Shown: in pieces, positions 35,056 to 46,100 of the stretch
Layout of the letters: every line of letters starts with the position of its first letter
How positions within the stretch are numbered: position 1 is the stretch's first letter
Source: Penicillus capitatus
Taxonomy: Eukaryota; Chlorophyta
Direction of reading: 5' to 3'
NCBI GenBank assembly: GCA_965649825.1
Contig: OZ287705.1
Coordinates: 496,001-560,000, forward strand
DNA: 64,000 bases
The notes under the pieces: model-generated
Told to the model about the DNA's origin: nothing
Seen by the model: the letters and a program-made list of their open reading frames with translations, nothing else
Databases searched by the model: none
Made by a program: the position numbers and the translations under genes

Positions 35056-36311
35056 GCGATGGCGACTGGCGAGATGACAGGTCGGCTGACTGGACTGCCG
35101 AGCGGCGATGGCGACTGGCGAGATGACAGGTCGGCTGACTGGATGTCGAGGATTGATGGCGACAGGCGAGATGACAGGTCGGGTGAGTGACTGGACTGAG
35201 GAAGCGCGATGGCGACTGGCGAGATGACAGGTCGGCTGACTGGACTGTCGAGCGGCGATGGCGACTGGCGAGATGACAGGTCGGCTGACTGGACTGCCGA
35301 GCGGCGATGGCGACTGGCGAGATGACAGGTCGGCTGACTGGACTGTCGAGCGGCGATGGCGACTGGCGAGATGACAGGTCGGGTGAGTGACTGGACTGAG
35401 GAGGCGCGATGGCGACAGGCGAGATGACAGGTCGGCTGACTGGACTGAGGAGGCGCGATGGCGACAGGCGAGATGACAGGTCGGCTGACTGGATGTCGAG
35501 GATTGATGGCGACAGGCGAGATGACAGGTCGGGTGAGTGACTGGACTGAGGAAGCGCGATGGCGACTGGCGAGATGACAGGTCGGCTGACTGGACTGTCG
35601 AGCGGCGATGGCGACTGGCGAGATGACAGGTCGGCTGACTGGACTGCCGAGCGGCGATGGCGACTGGCGAGATGACAGGTCGGCTGACTGGACTGCCGAG
35701 CGGCGATGGCGACTGGCGAGATGACAGGTCGGGTGAGTGACTGGACTGAGGAGGCGCGATGGCGACTGGCGAGATGACAGGTCGGGTGAGTGACTGGACT
35801 GAGGAGGCGCGATGGCGACTGGCGAGATGACAGGTCGGGTGAGTGACTGGACTGAGGAGGCGCGATGGCGACTGGCGAGATGACAGGTCGGGTGAGTGAC
35901 TGGACTGAGGAAGCGCGATGGCGACTGGCGAGATGACAGGTCGGCTGACTGGACTGTCGAGCGGCGATGGCGACTGGCGAGATGACAGGTCGGCTGACTG
36001 GACTGCCGAGCGGCGATGGCGACTGGCGAGATGACAGGTCGGCTGACTGGACTGTCGAGCGGCGATGGCGACTGGCGAGATGACAGGTCGGGTGAGTGAC
36101 TGGACTGAGGAGGCGCGATGGCGACAGGCGAGATGACAGGTCGGGTGAGTGACTGGACTGAGGAGGCGCGATGGCGACAGGCGAGATGACAGGTCGGGTG
36201 AGTTGACTGAGGAGCGGCGATGGCGACTGGCGAGATGACAGGTCGGCTGACTGGACTGCCGAGCGGCGATGGCGACTGGCGAGATGACAGGTCGGCTGAC
36301 TGGACTGCCGA
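35056..36311. repeat. minisatellite, 25 units of ~49-53 bp
   Basis: Twenty-five head-to-tail units built on GGCGAGATGACAGGTCGG, with alternating right halves (GCTGACTGGACTG(T/C)CGAGCG or GGTGAGTGACTGGACTGAGG). A variant containing ATGTCGAGGATTGATGG occurs twice, about 350 bp apart, inside longer duplicated blocks, so the array has higher-order structure. On the minus strand two frames stay open over nearly the whole array. Confidence 0.95.
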
Positions 36312-36498
36312 GGAAACGAGTCGATCGCTTCCAGTCTCGACGAGTCCAAGCCAATAGACAACATAAAGGGAAATCTATTTCATGTCGGCCCCTGCGTCGA
36401 CGTTTGCACTAAACTCGATGAGAACTTGCAGGAGCGGCGATTTTTCGAAGAACCCTTCACTCTCGTTGGAGACTCGCAGGAACCATTACTAAGATCTC

Positions 36499-37502
36499 TT
36501 ACTTGACTGCGACGAGTAACAGTTCCCGTCCTTTGTCGTCGCGCGCTTCGATGTTCGCCTCCTCTTCGAGCAGAACCTGTAAAGGCTTCTTCTGCGCGCA
36601 AAAAGTCCATCTGTCCAAGTGGAGGCTTGCTTTCGCCATTTCGATGTCCGGGATCGCCGTTGCGTGATGCAGCGCCGTCCAGCCTCTCTCGTCAGCCGCC
36701 TCAGTTTTTGCGCCTCCGCGGATAGGACCTCCACAAGCGACACTCCTTGCGAGCATCCCCCATACCCGAGATTCACTTCGCATTCTTCGTCCGCCCAGCA
36801 AACACTGCTTGGTGAAGCGGCGTCTGTACTTGTCTATTGATTGCTTCGATGTTCTCGCTCCAATCAAGAAGAACCTGGACGGACCGCGTCTTGAACGGAC
36901 GGAACTCTTCACATCAGCGCGAGACTTACGGTCACTATCTCCGTGTCTTCTCTCCGCGCCGCAAACATGAGTGGCGTCTGTCCGCTGTCGTCCGCAGCCT
37001 CGACATCGACGCCCCCTTCGAGCAAAGCCTGAGAAACCGACAACGCAACGGAACTCCCCGTACGGTTCACGACGACGAATTTTCACCACTCTTGCGCCCC
37101 CGTGAACTGCTGCGCAGTGCAGTGGCGTCGGGCCCTTCTCGTCTGTCACCTCAATGTCAGCATCTGTGAAGAGCAGAACCTGTGCGGGCAGTCACGTCAT
37201 CGTCAACGACCCTGGCTGCACATTCAAACACACCTTTACATCTTCCACTCTTCCTTCTCATGACACCTAGTACAGCAGCGTCGCTCCATCACCGACGCGC
37301 ACGGCGAGGTTGGCCTCCAGGAACTGAGAAGGCAGTCTGCTTCGGCGATTCTACGTTGCGGTTCGCACCTGGTAGTCTCCGCAAAAGCAGCACGCTCGAC
37401 GGCGTGCGAAATGCTTCAACCAGTACGGCCACGACTGCCAAATTTCGGCGCTGGAAGGAGAAGGATACACAGACACGCCGCGTCAAGCAGAGGGCGTTTC
37501 AT
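36499..37502 (-). pseudogene. decayed signal peptide - ankyrin gene
   Basis: Starts with an intact signal peptide (MKRPLLDAACLCILLLPAP, ATG 37502) resembling the gene at 23741. The first repeat (VGDGATLLY then VS then EGRVEDVK) contains two in-frame stops. Later repeats are readable (TDADIEVTDEKGPTPLHCAA, LLEGGVDVEAADDSGQTPL, DERGWTALHHATAIPD). One intron begins ATTCGTCG where homologues have GTCCGTCG, and a one-base loss at about 36724 breaks a repeat (VLSA/GGAKTEAAD). The final exon, after a GC-donor intron, ends LLLVAVK. The combined damage argues for a pseudogene. Confidence 0.65.
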
Positions 37503-37689
37503 ATTTTCGCAAGCGGAAGATGACCCGAGTCCGCGCGAATGTAGACTTCGACAACGCTCGCAGAGATAAGAGGGTCGAAACGGGTGCGTGCGGACGAGCT
37601 GCGTCAGTGGATTTGTCGTCTATCCGTAGTGTCATCCGCGTGTACGGCCATCATGAGCGCCTCACCTCCGCATCTACTAAGCTGCAGCA

Positions 37690-37923
37690 ATGTCAGTCGA
37701 CGGCCTCGAAGAAGCGTTTCCACCCGATCATGGCGATGGGAAGGTAATCCGACAACGTCGTGTGCGGAATGAGGCTCTACGATACACGCCTTGGCCCCGC
37801 AGAGGGAACGACGTTTCGCATGCCGACCTCGTTGGCATCATCTACAAAGAAGCGATCGTCGGCGACCATTTAAGGCGTCAAGCTTTCGGCTACCGGCACA
37901 GAGGACTCTCCTCAGTCATCTAG
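37690..37923 (+). CDS. possible small hypothetical protein
   Basis: An open frame MSVDGLEEAFPPDHGDGKVI with balanced composition ends at 37923. A possible upstream exon from 37520 (MTRVRANVDFDNARRDKRV) would join through an intron starting GTGCGT. No homologue in the window; not recognised. Confidence 0.25.
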   Translation: MSVDGLEEAFPPDHGDGKVIRQRRVRNEALRYTPWPRRGNDVSHADLVGIIYKEAIVGDHLRRQAFGYRHRGLSSVI

Positions 37924-40111
37924 CAAAAAAGAGCGCTGTTATTCACAGAGGTCACATCAATTGGATCACGAGGACGATGGGCAGGATGGATAGAGGAGCT
38001 GAGTTCATGGAAGAAGTTATATTCTGTTGCACCATTCCTCGCAGCCCTGGGTGAGTGGCTCTGCCGTTTGCTTTGCGAATCGTCGTTTCTGTCCACACTG
38101 GACTTGCTTATAAATTAGAAAGTGATCTGCCGCTGTTAAAGGAGACAGCGCCTCTGCGGCCTGGTCGAGCTATGGCGCTTAACAGCGAGGGACTGAGTAG
38201 AGTCGTAGGGAGAAGCGCGCGACGTGAGCCGTGACGCAGAGGGTATGTGCGTCACGAATGCTGCCACTGCGTCGGATAGGTATTCGCGCAGGGGCTCCGT
38301 GAGAAATGTATGAAGTCTCCCTCGTCCGACGCTCGTCGTTATCCAGAAGAACAGCTTTCTTTTGTTTTGTCTTCGCGTCGTATACGAAAACGTATACACG
38401 ATGCGACCCGTTTTGGCTGTACGTCGTCAGTTGTTTTTTGCGCACCGTCGCAAGGATGCAAACGGGATCCGACGAGGCGCGGCAGCAACCTTACACTGCC
38501 TGCGCTTTTCTTTCGTTGAACAATTGACCGTGTTTGTACGTACACGCCTCGCCTATCGTTCTCCGCCTTAGGCACTGGACCGTCAAGAAGACTAAATTGT
38601 ATTTAAAATCTACAGCAATTTGGCGATCGCCGTCGGTAAACTGCACAGAAAGCAGTATCAAACTGTTAGAGTTCTAACTTCGCATAAATCTCACGTGTTC
38701 TCGAAGGCGATTCCGTCATTGAAATCTATCTGACCCTCTTGGATCTGCTCACTCCTTAGACATGCATTGCCGTCGGGTTTTAACTGCTAATGTGTCCGTT
38801 AATCATTACCCACAGCTTGGTGACACTCATAAGTCGCGATTGTCATTGCGGCGCCTTTTAATCTCCGTGTTCTGTACATGGTCATGGACCGTCCGTCTAT
38901 CATTAGTTATGGCTTCCCGCCTCGAGATCGGCGCTCACTGCTGACATACTTGACTCCTAACTCTATCCGCAAGATGCTAATAGCATGAATACGTCCCCGA
39001 CCAGAGACATCGAGCGTTTCTTTTCGGGCCCTTTAGCCAAACGCCCCGCATCTTCAAATTCGTATGCTCACTGCCCAGCTATCGAATAGCTGGCAGTCCA
39101 TGTCGCTTTGGCATCTTGTTGCTACGATATCGCTGTACATAATGGTCCTTTGCCGCGTCTCTCATAGACGGTTTGTGCGCAATCTGTTTTGCCAAGGCTA
39201 ACCTTTTCCATAAGCCGACTTCAATGAAGCACGAAAGAACTCCCGCCGCCTTAGGCGAACTTCTCTCGCCGGTCTCGTTTTCTGCAAACCAGCCCACATT
39301 GTAGTCAATACGCTAAAATCCGTTTCACATTTGAACACGATCCTTTTTCGAAACCAATGTCATCCACAATGTCTCTGAGTTATATCTAGGGAATCCGATT
39401 GCCGTAATAGATCAACGGGTATTAGCAGATTCAAAAGAATCTACGATTGATGTGTTATCGACATAGAAGACTAAGGGACGGTCTTCGATGTTAACGCAAA
39501 AGGCGCCGATGATGGAACAGGAGAATGCTGCCTTTGCTGTTTTGCACTGGGAACCTTGCTGCTAAAGCTATAAACTGTAGACTTCATGGGTTCGCTTGGC
39601 ATCCAAGCCACTCGATGCAATTGGTTCTCTTGATAAGGGCCACGAATCTGTACTCGGAGAATTCGACAACGGTAGCCTCGTTTGGACACCACAATATACG
39701 CAGAGGAATGGATACTGTGAGTAAGTACGTCTATCCCAAATAGTTATGGAGAATCTCAACTGTGTGTATTCTGTCTTCGCGAGAGTGATGATGCTTTCGA
39801 AGAACTGGGAGCCTCACTCGTCGACAATGCTATAGATCCTGCGAGTTAATAAAGTAGAGGGTCCGTCACCTTCCGCCTCAATCAAGAGCTGTGTCCTCGA
39901 TCAAACGGCTGGTTGACTCTTAAGAAGTATCGCTTGACTGGAAGAATGCATTACATGCATGCTCAATTATCTTTTCCTTCGCATACTTGTGAAAGGAAGT
40001 AGAGATTGATCTAAAAGGCGAAAGTAAACGCAGAGAAGCGTCAAGACGTCGCAACGGCCACGCCAATCTAGTGATCGCGATAGTCGGCGTACTTGCGAGC
40101 GGTCAGCGGAT
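37924..40111. other. gene-poor, A/T-richer stretch with retroelement relic
   Basis: No intact gene. It contains short frames on both strands around 38.3-38.6 kb (palindromic G+C-rich DNA with repeated TGACG/CGTCA) and the copia-like relic annotated separately. Confidence 0.45.
39380..39740 (-). mobile_element. degenerate Ty1/copia-type RNase H remnant
   Basis: In one minus-strand frame the text 'TVVEFSEYRFVALI' followed by 'IEWL' matches the copia RNase H pattern of a Glu-x-Glu-Tyr motif before a Trp-Leu. About 190 nt further on 'PLVFYVDNTSIVDS' matches the conserved 'CDN..A' strand. Stops and frame breaks lie between and after these pieces. No LTRs, integrase or reverse transcriptase were recognised nearby. 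It is an old non-functional fragment. Confidence 0.4.
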
Positions 40112-43100
40112 GTGGGATCTCGAGTTCGCCGTCAACGCCACTACTGTGAAACGTTGCATCTGTCACGTCTGCTACGAGTGCCGCTTGCGTCATCGACGGC
40201 GTCGCTTCTTGGCAGAAACAATTGGATCGAGCATCACATTAATGTTTGGAGATTTAAACGATTTGAAGAGGAGTTTCCGGCTAATCTTCACGACAACCTG
40301 AGTTTCTCGCTCGTTTAAGTTCGGATTCGTCGTAAAGCTTTCTCAGTTGTTTGAAACGAATTAACGTCGCCTCATGCAAGTCGCGGGTTCGTTTTCTTTA
40401 AGTTACGGTTTTCCGCATCGGCGCTGCAGAGGGACGCGGGGCATCGGATGGAGTCGAGTACGCGTACGCGCTGAGCACACACCTGTGGTACGGGGTCTAC
40501 GAGGTCACCTTCTCCATTCCTCTTTCAGAATCCTAAAATTCGTCTTCGTCGCAGTGGCGAATCCACCGCTCGATGTTTGCGAAAGAAAGGGCGATGTTTT
40601 CGAGCAACTTCTCCGTGGGTGGCGACGAATGGTGAGTGTAACGACAGCGTAATGCATATGCGCCATGCGTCCGTGTGTTCTGACCAGGTGCATCTTCGCG
40701 AGGCATCTCGGCCGACGGAGGTTGGCAGCCGACTTGCAGTCGTGGTCGTCTACGCGAGTTCGAGCTCACTTCGCGCTCTCTCTTGTCAACCAGACAGACG
40801 AAAGGAAGAATCTCGTCAGAGGTGTGAAGTCGATTCACTGTCGACATCTTCTGAAGAGAAGTGTCTTCCCGCAGCCGGCTTCTATGATGATCTGCAGCGC
40901 GATGACAGTGGCGCTCGAGAGAGCGAACCCTTCTGCATGGCAGAGACTACCAAGGAGTCCTCGTCCGGATTTCTGAAGGAAGACTACTTTGTGCTGCGAT
41001 TAAAACTGCGGATAAGAAGTTCATCCAACGAGTCTGTCACATTTGTCACTAAAGAAAGGACAGTGGTCTGCGAAGTAAGTGTTGGGAACGCGCATCCGAA
41101 CCGTTGTGTGACGGATGGACGATGCTAGTGGAACATCAAGCATGCGTGGGAGCTGAATCCATGCATCGTAAGAACCGATCGCTTCAGAATCCAAGGCAAC
41201 GACATGTGAGTTGTGGACAGTACATTCCTTAACAATCGTTCTCACGTCTGCTGCTCAGGGAGTTGAGGTTGTGCAAGGAGGGAGGAGTTTTCGGTGTAGA
41301 CGGTTTGAGCGTTCTTATTGCGAACATGAGCGGCGAGAATGCTTGCTTCGAGGGCGAAATCTGCTTCATACAAAGTGATTTCTCTGCAGACAACAGCAAT
41401 TCAGCTTTTTTCTGTCCTCGTCGGGTTCTTCTAACCCTTCTGTTCAGAGTTTGTGGAGCAGATCAACGTCGGCGATGCTAAGGGATGGGTCCGATACTTC
41501 ATAGAGAAGGGTTTGTCAGAAGAGCCTTCTTCGGCGGCGGAGGACGACTGGTCGGAGGAACTACACTTCATAGAGAAGGGTTTGTCAGAAGAGCCTTCTT
41601 CGGCGGCGGAGGACGACTGGTCGGAGGAACTACACTTCATAGAGAAGGGTTTGTCAGAAGAGCCTTCTTCGGCGGCGGAGGACGACTGGCTGAACCTCTC
41701 TGTGAAGATCACCTTGCTCAGTGACGAGGGTTTTCGAAACGCACTGCCTTCAGTTCTCAGGCGACTTCCGATGCATCGTCTTCCCAAGATCGATACCGGT
41801 AATGAAGTCCGACACCAAGGTACCGACGGATTTTCAAGAACGGCAAACATCTTGATCGCTTTATGGCAGGCGGCGTTGGATGCATTCATCTGGTCGATCA
41901 TTACTACAGCCTGACGACAAATAAGTGGTTTGCGCGATATGAAGTGAGAGATTCAAGGTCTCCATTTGACTGCAATGGAGGCTTGTGTTCGAACAGTGGT
42001 TTGTGCACAAATCCTTCCTGACTCAAGACAGCGGATTGACAATCTCTGAAGGTGAATTCGAGGAGGTTTTCGTGTTTGGATGCGAGGATGAAGATCAATT
42101 GAACAAACAGATCTTTACAAACGCATTTAAAGTGGAAGATCGATTATGGTGCACAAGAAGGCATTCTTTTATTCTTCTGATGACTTGACGTGTTCGAGGT
42201 GTCTTGGAATGAAACGCGACGAAGACGGATATCTCTACGCTTGCCTTGTGTCGAAGAACGAGACTCGAGTGGAAGTGCAGTTTGGATTCAAGCTGGTGAA
42301 TTCAAACAGCGAGCGCGGTGAACGCACCGGTAAGGAAGACAGAATCTGATCCGTCTTCGAAGTTGAGAGGTGTTTGTTAGGACGTCTTCACGAGTTCTCG
42401 TTCGTCGACGACTGTTGCGAGGACAAACTTCTTCCATGCACTGAAATAGCGTCACCAGATAATGGATTCCTGAGAGATGACCACTTTCTTCTTCGTCTGG
42501 ATATGAGAGTGAAACAGGAAGATAACGAATCGTGTGAAGTCACTGCGGACGGGAAAACTGCAACCTGCTTGGTATCCTCCATGTTTGACGCATTGTCCTG
42601 CTCTTAAGCTGGAGTCTAGTGGAGGTCAAGATTCCTGAAAGACATGAGTCCGTGGCGCGTTGCGACCAGAACCATCAGAATTGGAGACTCGGCACTGTGA
42701 GAGTCTTCCGAGTATTGCGACGTGCGTTTGGAGTTTCTTTTTGCGCAGGCAAGTCTTCTTTTATGCCAACGGTAAAACTGGGTCGAGCGTTCCAGTCATC
42801 ACCATACAAAAACAGAGCGCAGAAGACCTCGTTCGAATGTTCCTGGAAATCGACCTTGTCCGTCATGTCGACTCCGACAGAATCAGAATGACGAGTGACT
42901 TTGTCTCCTATGTCTCTCTCGTCGACAGATGCAGTTTAGGCAGTCATCGTGTAATCCGTTGGAACCAGGAATTATGCGCAGACGGCCCGTTTACTCTGAG
43001 TCATCTGAAAGACGAAGCCTTGGAGCTTGTCAAAGATGGCTGGACGATCTTCGAGATCAAGATAAAGCTGTTTAACGAAGCAGAGTTCGACGAGGAGATG

Positions 43101-46100
43101 AGGCGCATATCAAGACATCTCGATCGGGGACATCAACGGTGGGAGGGGCCGAGCCCTCACGCACTGATGCACGTCGAAGGTCTGTCCTTAAACGACACCC
43201 TTCTGCTTCGATGGTACTTGAGTGCAGAGGGAAGTGGAGAAGATAATGGCTTTGCTTACACTTTCATTCTGAACAAGTACAAGTACTTCGCCACGTACGA
43301 GGTCCGTTCTGTCAAATTATCATATCTGCTTCGTGATCTGTATCTTCTGTCTAACAGTGTAAAGTGCCTCGAAGTTTTCTTCTGGAGAGGGAGAGATTCT
43401 TTAGTACTAATACGTTCGATATGGATGGCAGAGAATGGTTAGATTAACAATCGTCGACGACCTGCCTGAAGACAGTTTGTGTTTTCAGGCTTGTGACGAT
43501 TCGACACGGGTACAGTGGACACCTGGCTGCTTACTTGTGGAACAAAGGCGTCACTCGGGCAACCGCTCACTACTGCTTTACCGTCGTCAGCAAGAAACGT
43601 GGCAACAGTGTATCCAGAGGTGATGGATCCACTGGAGATGGTAGTCATTCCAAAGACTGTTATTCTATTCGAAGGAGGCTTCGCAGAGATCTTTCCCGCT
43701 GTCTGCAAGGACAATCAAGGGTTCTCCGACCTCTGCGCCGCTGCGATAGTGAACGATCCGACTGAGGGATTCCTGGAAGGGATAAAGAAAGATTTCTTCC
43801 TCTTGCGCGCAGAGATCAGACTCAAGCTCCAAGACGACGAACGCTGGACAGTTTCCGTCAAAAGAAAGACAGCCACATGCACCGTACGTTTGACTTCTTC
43901 TTCGAAGCACAACGATGTTTGACATTTGCAGTGGAAGCTGAAGGGACTGCCAAGTCTGTGTCCAACAATATTGTCATCTGAGTTCTTCAATATTAGAGAA
44001 ACCAAGTGGTGTAGCGATATCTTCTGGCTCTAACCTCGTCCAGCTGCTTGATGTGCGTGTGCCTTTGCAGGAGGCTGGCACTAGGGCCGAAGGGAAACAG
44101 CTCGAACTCTCACAACACCAGTCTTTACCTCTTCAATTGTCAAGATCACTCTGTATGCGTGAGGACTGAGTTCCGCGCCTTAAATCACAAATTGGCCAAG
44201 AAGACTTCTGCAGACGAAGTTAGAAGTCAGCATGCTCTTCATTCAATAAAAGCTCGTCCATAAACTTGTTCTACAGAATTTACCGAGATCATCGAAGGGT
44301 ACAGAATGTCAGGCTTCTCTAAGTTTCTGACAGACGACCAGTTGACGGACGAATCACTCGGATTCCTGAAAAAGGGCTGGATTACATTGACTGCGACAGT
44401 CACCCTCCTCGATGTCGATCAGGTGCCGCAGTGCGGGTATTGCCGATTAGACCCAACGTGCTCCGTGCGTCACGGCAACACGTAAGACACTCCCTCTTTC
44501 TTCCACAATCCACTGATGCTCCACTGCACTGCCAGAAAACACCTGTGCTACTGCACCAAATGCGCCAAGAAGCTGAAGGAGTTGCTGCTTGATGGGCAGG
44601 AGATCAAGTGCCCTGTGTGTGAGCAGTTAGTGGAGAGAGTCATCATGAACGACGGTCCCTACTTCGAAAGATGTCCCACATGCCTCATCGACCCCATATG
44701 TGCCGTCAGACACGGCAACACGTAGTGCTGTCACCATCGCGCGTTGTGTCGCATGTCTGGCTGTATCAGGAAACACCTCTGCTACTGCACGGAATGTGGC
44801 AAAGAGCTTTCCAGGAGACTGAGGGGTAGAGTCATTCAGGACTGCGTCGTCAGAACGGCGTGCCCAAAGAAAATATCGCCCGTGGAGAAGACGACATCGA
44901 AATGTCACGTGTGCGGTGATGACAATCCAACCTGCTCAGTGCTGCACAGATCCACGTAGGATTGACTACATAAACACTGATAAACTTGTTGCGTACGATG
45001 ATGTTCAGGGAGCACGTTTGCTACTGCCAGCTCTGTGCATGCAAAGAGTTTATGAAGGCGCTTGCGAAGAAGTGCAAGCTCAAGTGCCCAGTGTGTCAGA
45101 GAGAGGCGGACCGCATCGTCGTCAAGAATGCTGCTGACGACGAGCGAGTCCCCGCTCTGCGCAGATGCAAAAGCGCAGTGATCGTCCAGAAGAAACTGGA
45201 TGAGGAGATCCTTGACATGCATAGAGCCGTGGTGCCAGCACAGCAAGTGTCATCGAGTCAGACTGTTGCTGAAGGCGGACGGAGTAAACAGAAGGATTTA
45301 GCGGTGTCCAGATATAACGAAACGATGTCTGCTATCAAGAAGCTACAGGACGGGACTTTCTTTATCCACACAGCCAAAGTCCCAAGTCAGCAAGAGTCAC
45401 CGAGTCAGACAGTTGCCGACAGAAAACAATACACGGAGAGGCGTTTAACGCTGGGCAGATACATGAAAGCGTTGTCTGCTTCCAAGAAGCTAGTCGATGT
45501 GATTTTGGACTACTGTGGGGTCGAGGTCCAACTTCAGCGAGAGTCATCGAGCCTGACCGTCGCGGAAGGCAGTCAAGACAAAGAGACATACTCAGTGATG
45601 AAGTTGTGCGAGGAAGCAATGTCCACTCTAGAAGAAATGTCAGAGGCGTTGTTGGGCAACTGCGACGTCGAGATCCCAGACCACCAAGAGTCAATGAGTC
45701 AGATGGCCGCTGAAGGCAAACAAGACAAGCAGGCGCAGACGGAAGACTCAAAGAAGGGCACATACGAAAAAACAAAGGCTGCTTTCGGTAAGCTGTTTGA
45801 GGCTATCTCGGCCTCCACTGAAGTCGGCACTCCAGTCCAACAGACGCCATCCGATCAGACTGTCATCGAGGACACATGGACTCTGCGACATGCCCCGCCG
45901 CTACATAGGTGTGAGAGTGCAACGTTCTCCTGGGATAAACAATGTCCGTTCTGCCCTTCGACACAAGACCTCGATCATGAAAGCAGGTGTGTCTTTATTC
46001 GTTTGGCGAATTGTGTAGCACTGCGGCAGTTGCTGCAACAGGCATCTGTGTTACTGCATTAAGAGCAACAAGAAGATTGTGAGGAAGTTCAAGGCCCGGG

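Noticed and set aside
35056-36311. CRISPR-like array
   Set aside because: Units follow head-to-tail without unique spacers, and the genome is eukaryotic.
34862-36364. 500- and 464-codon minus-strand open frames
   Set aside because: They arise because the minisatellite unit lacks stops in these frames. The translation is a shuffled repeat with no family match, so I annotate the repeat and not a protein.
45362-45775. 137-codon minus-strand frame, with a counterpart at 61145-61438
   Set aside because: Both are antisense shadows of the repetitive linker of the MATH-RING genes and are conserved only because the sense strand is.
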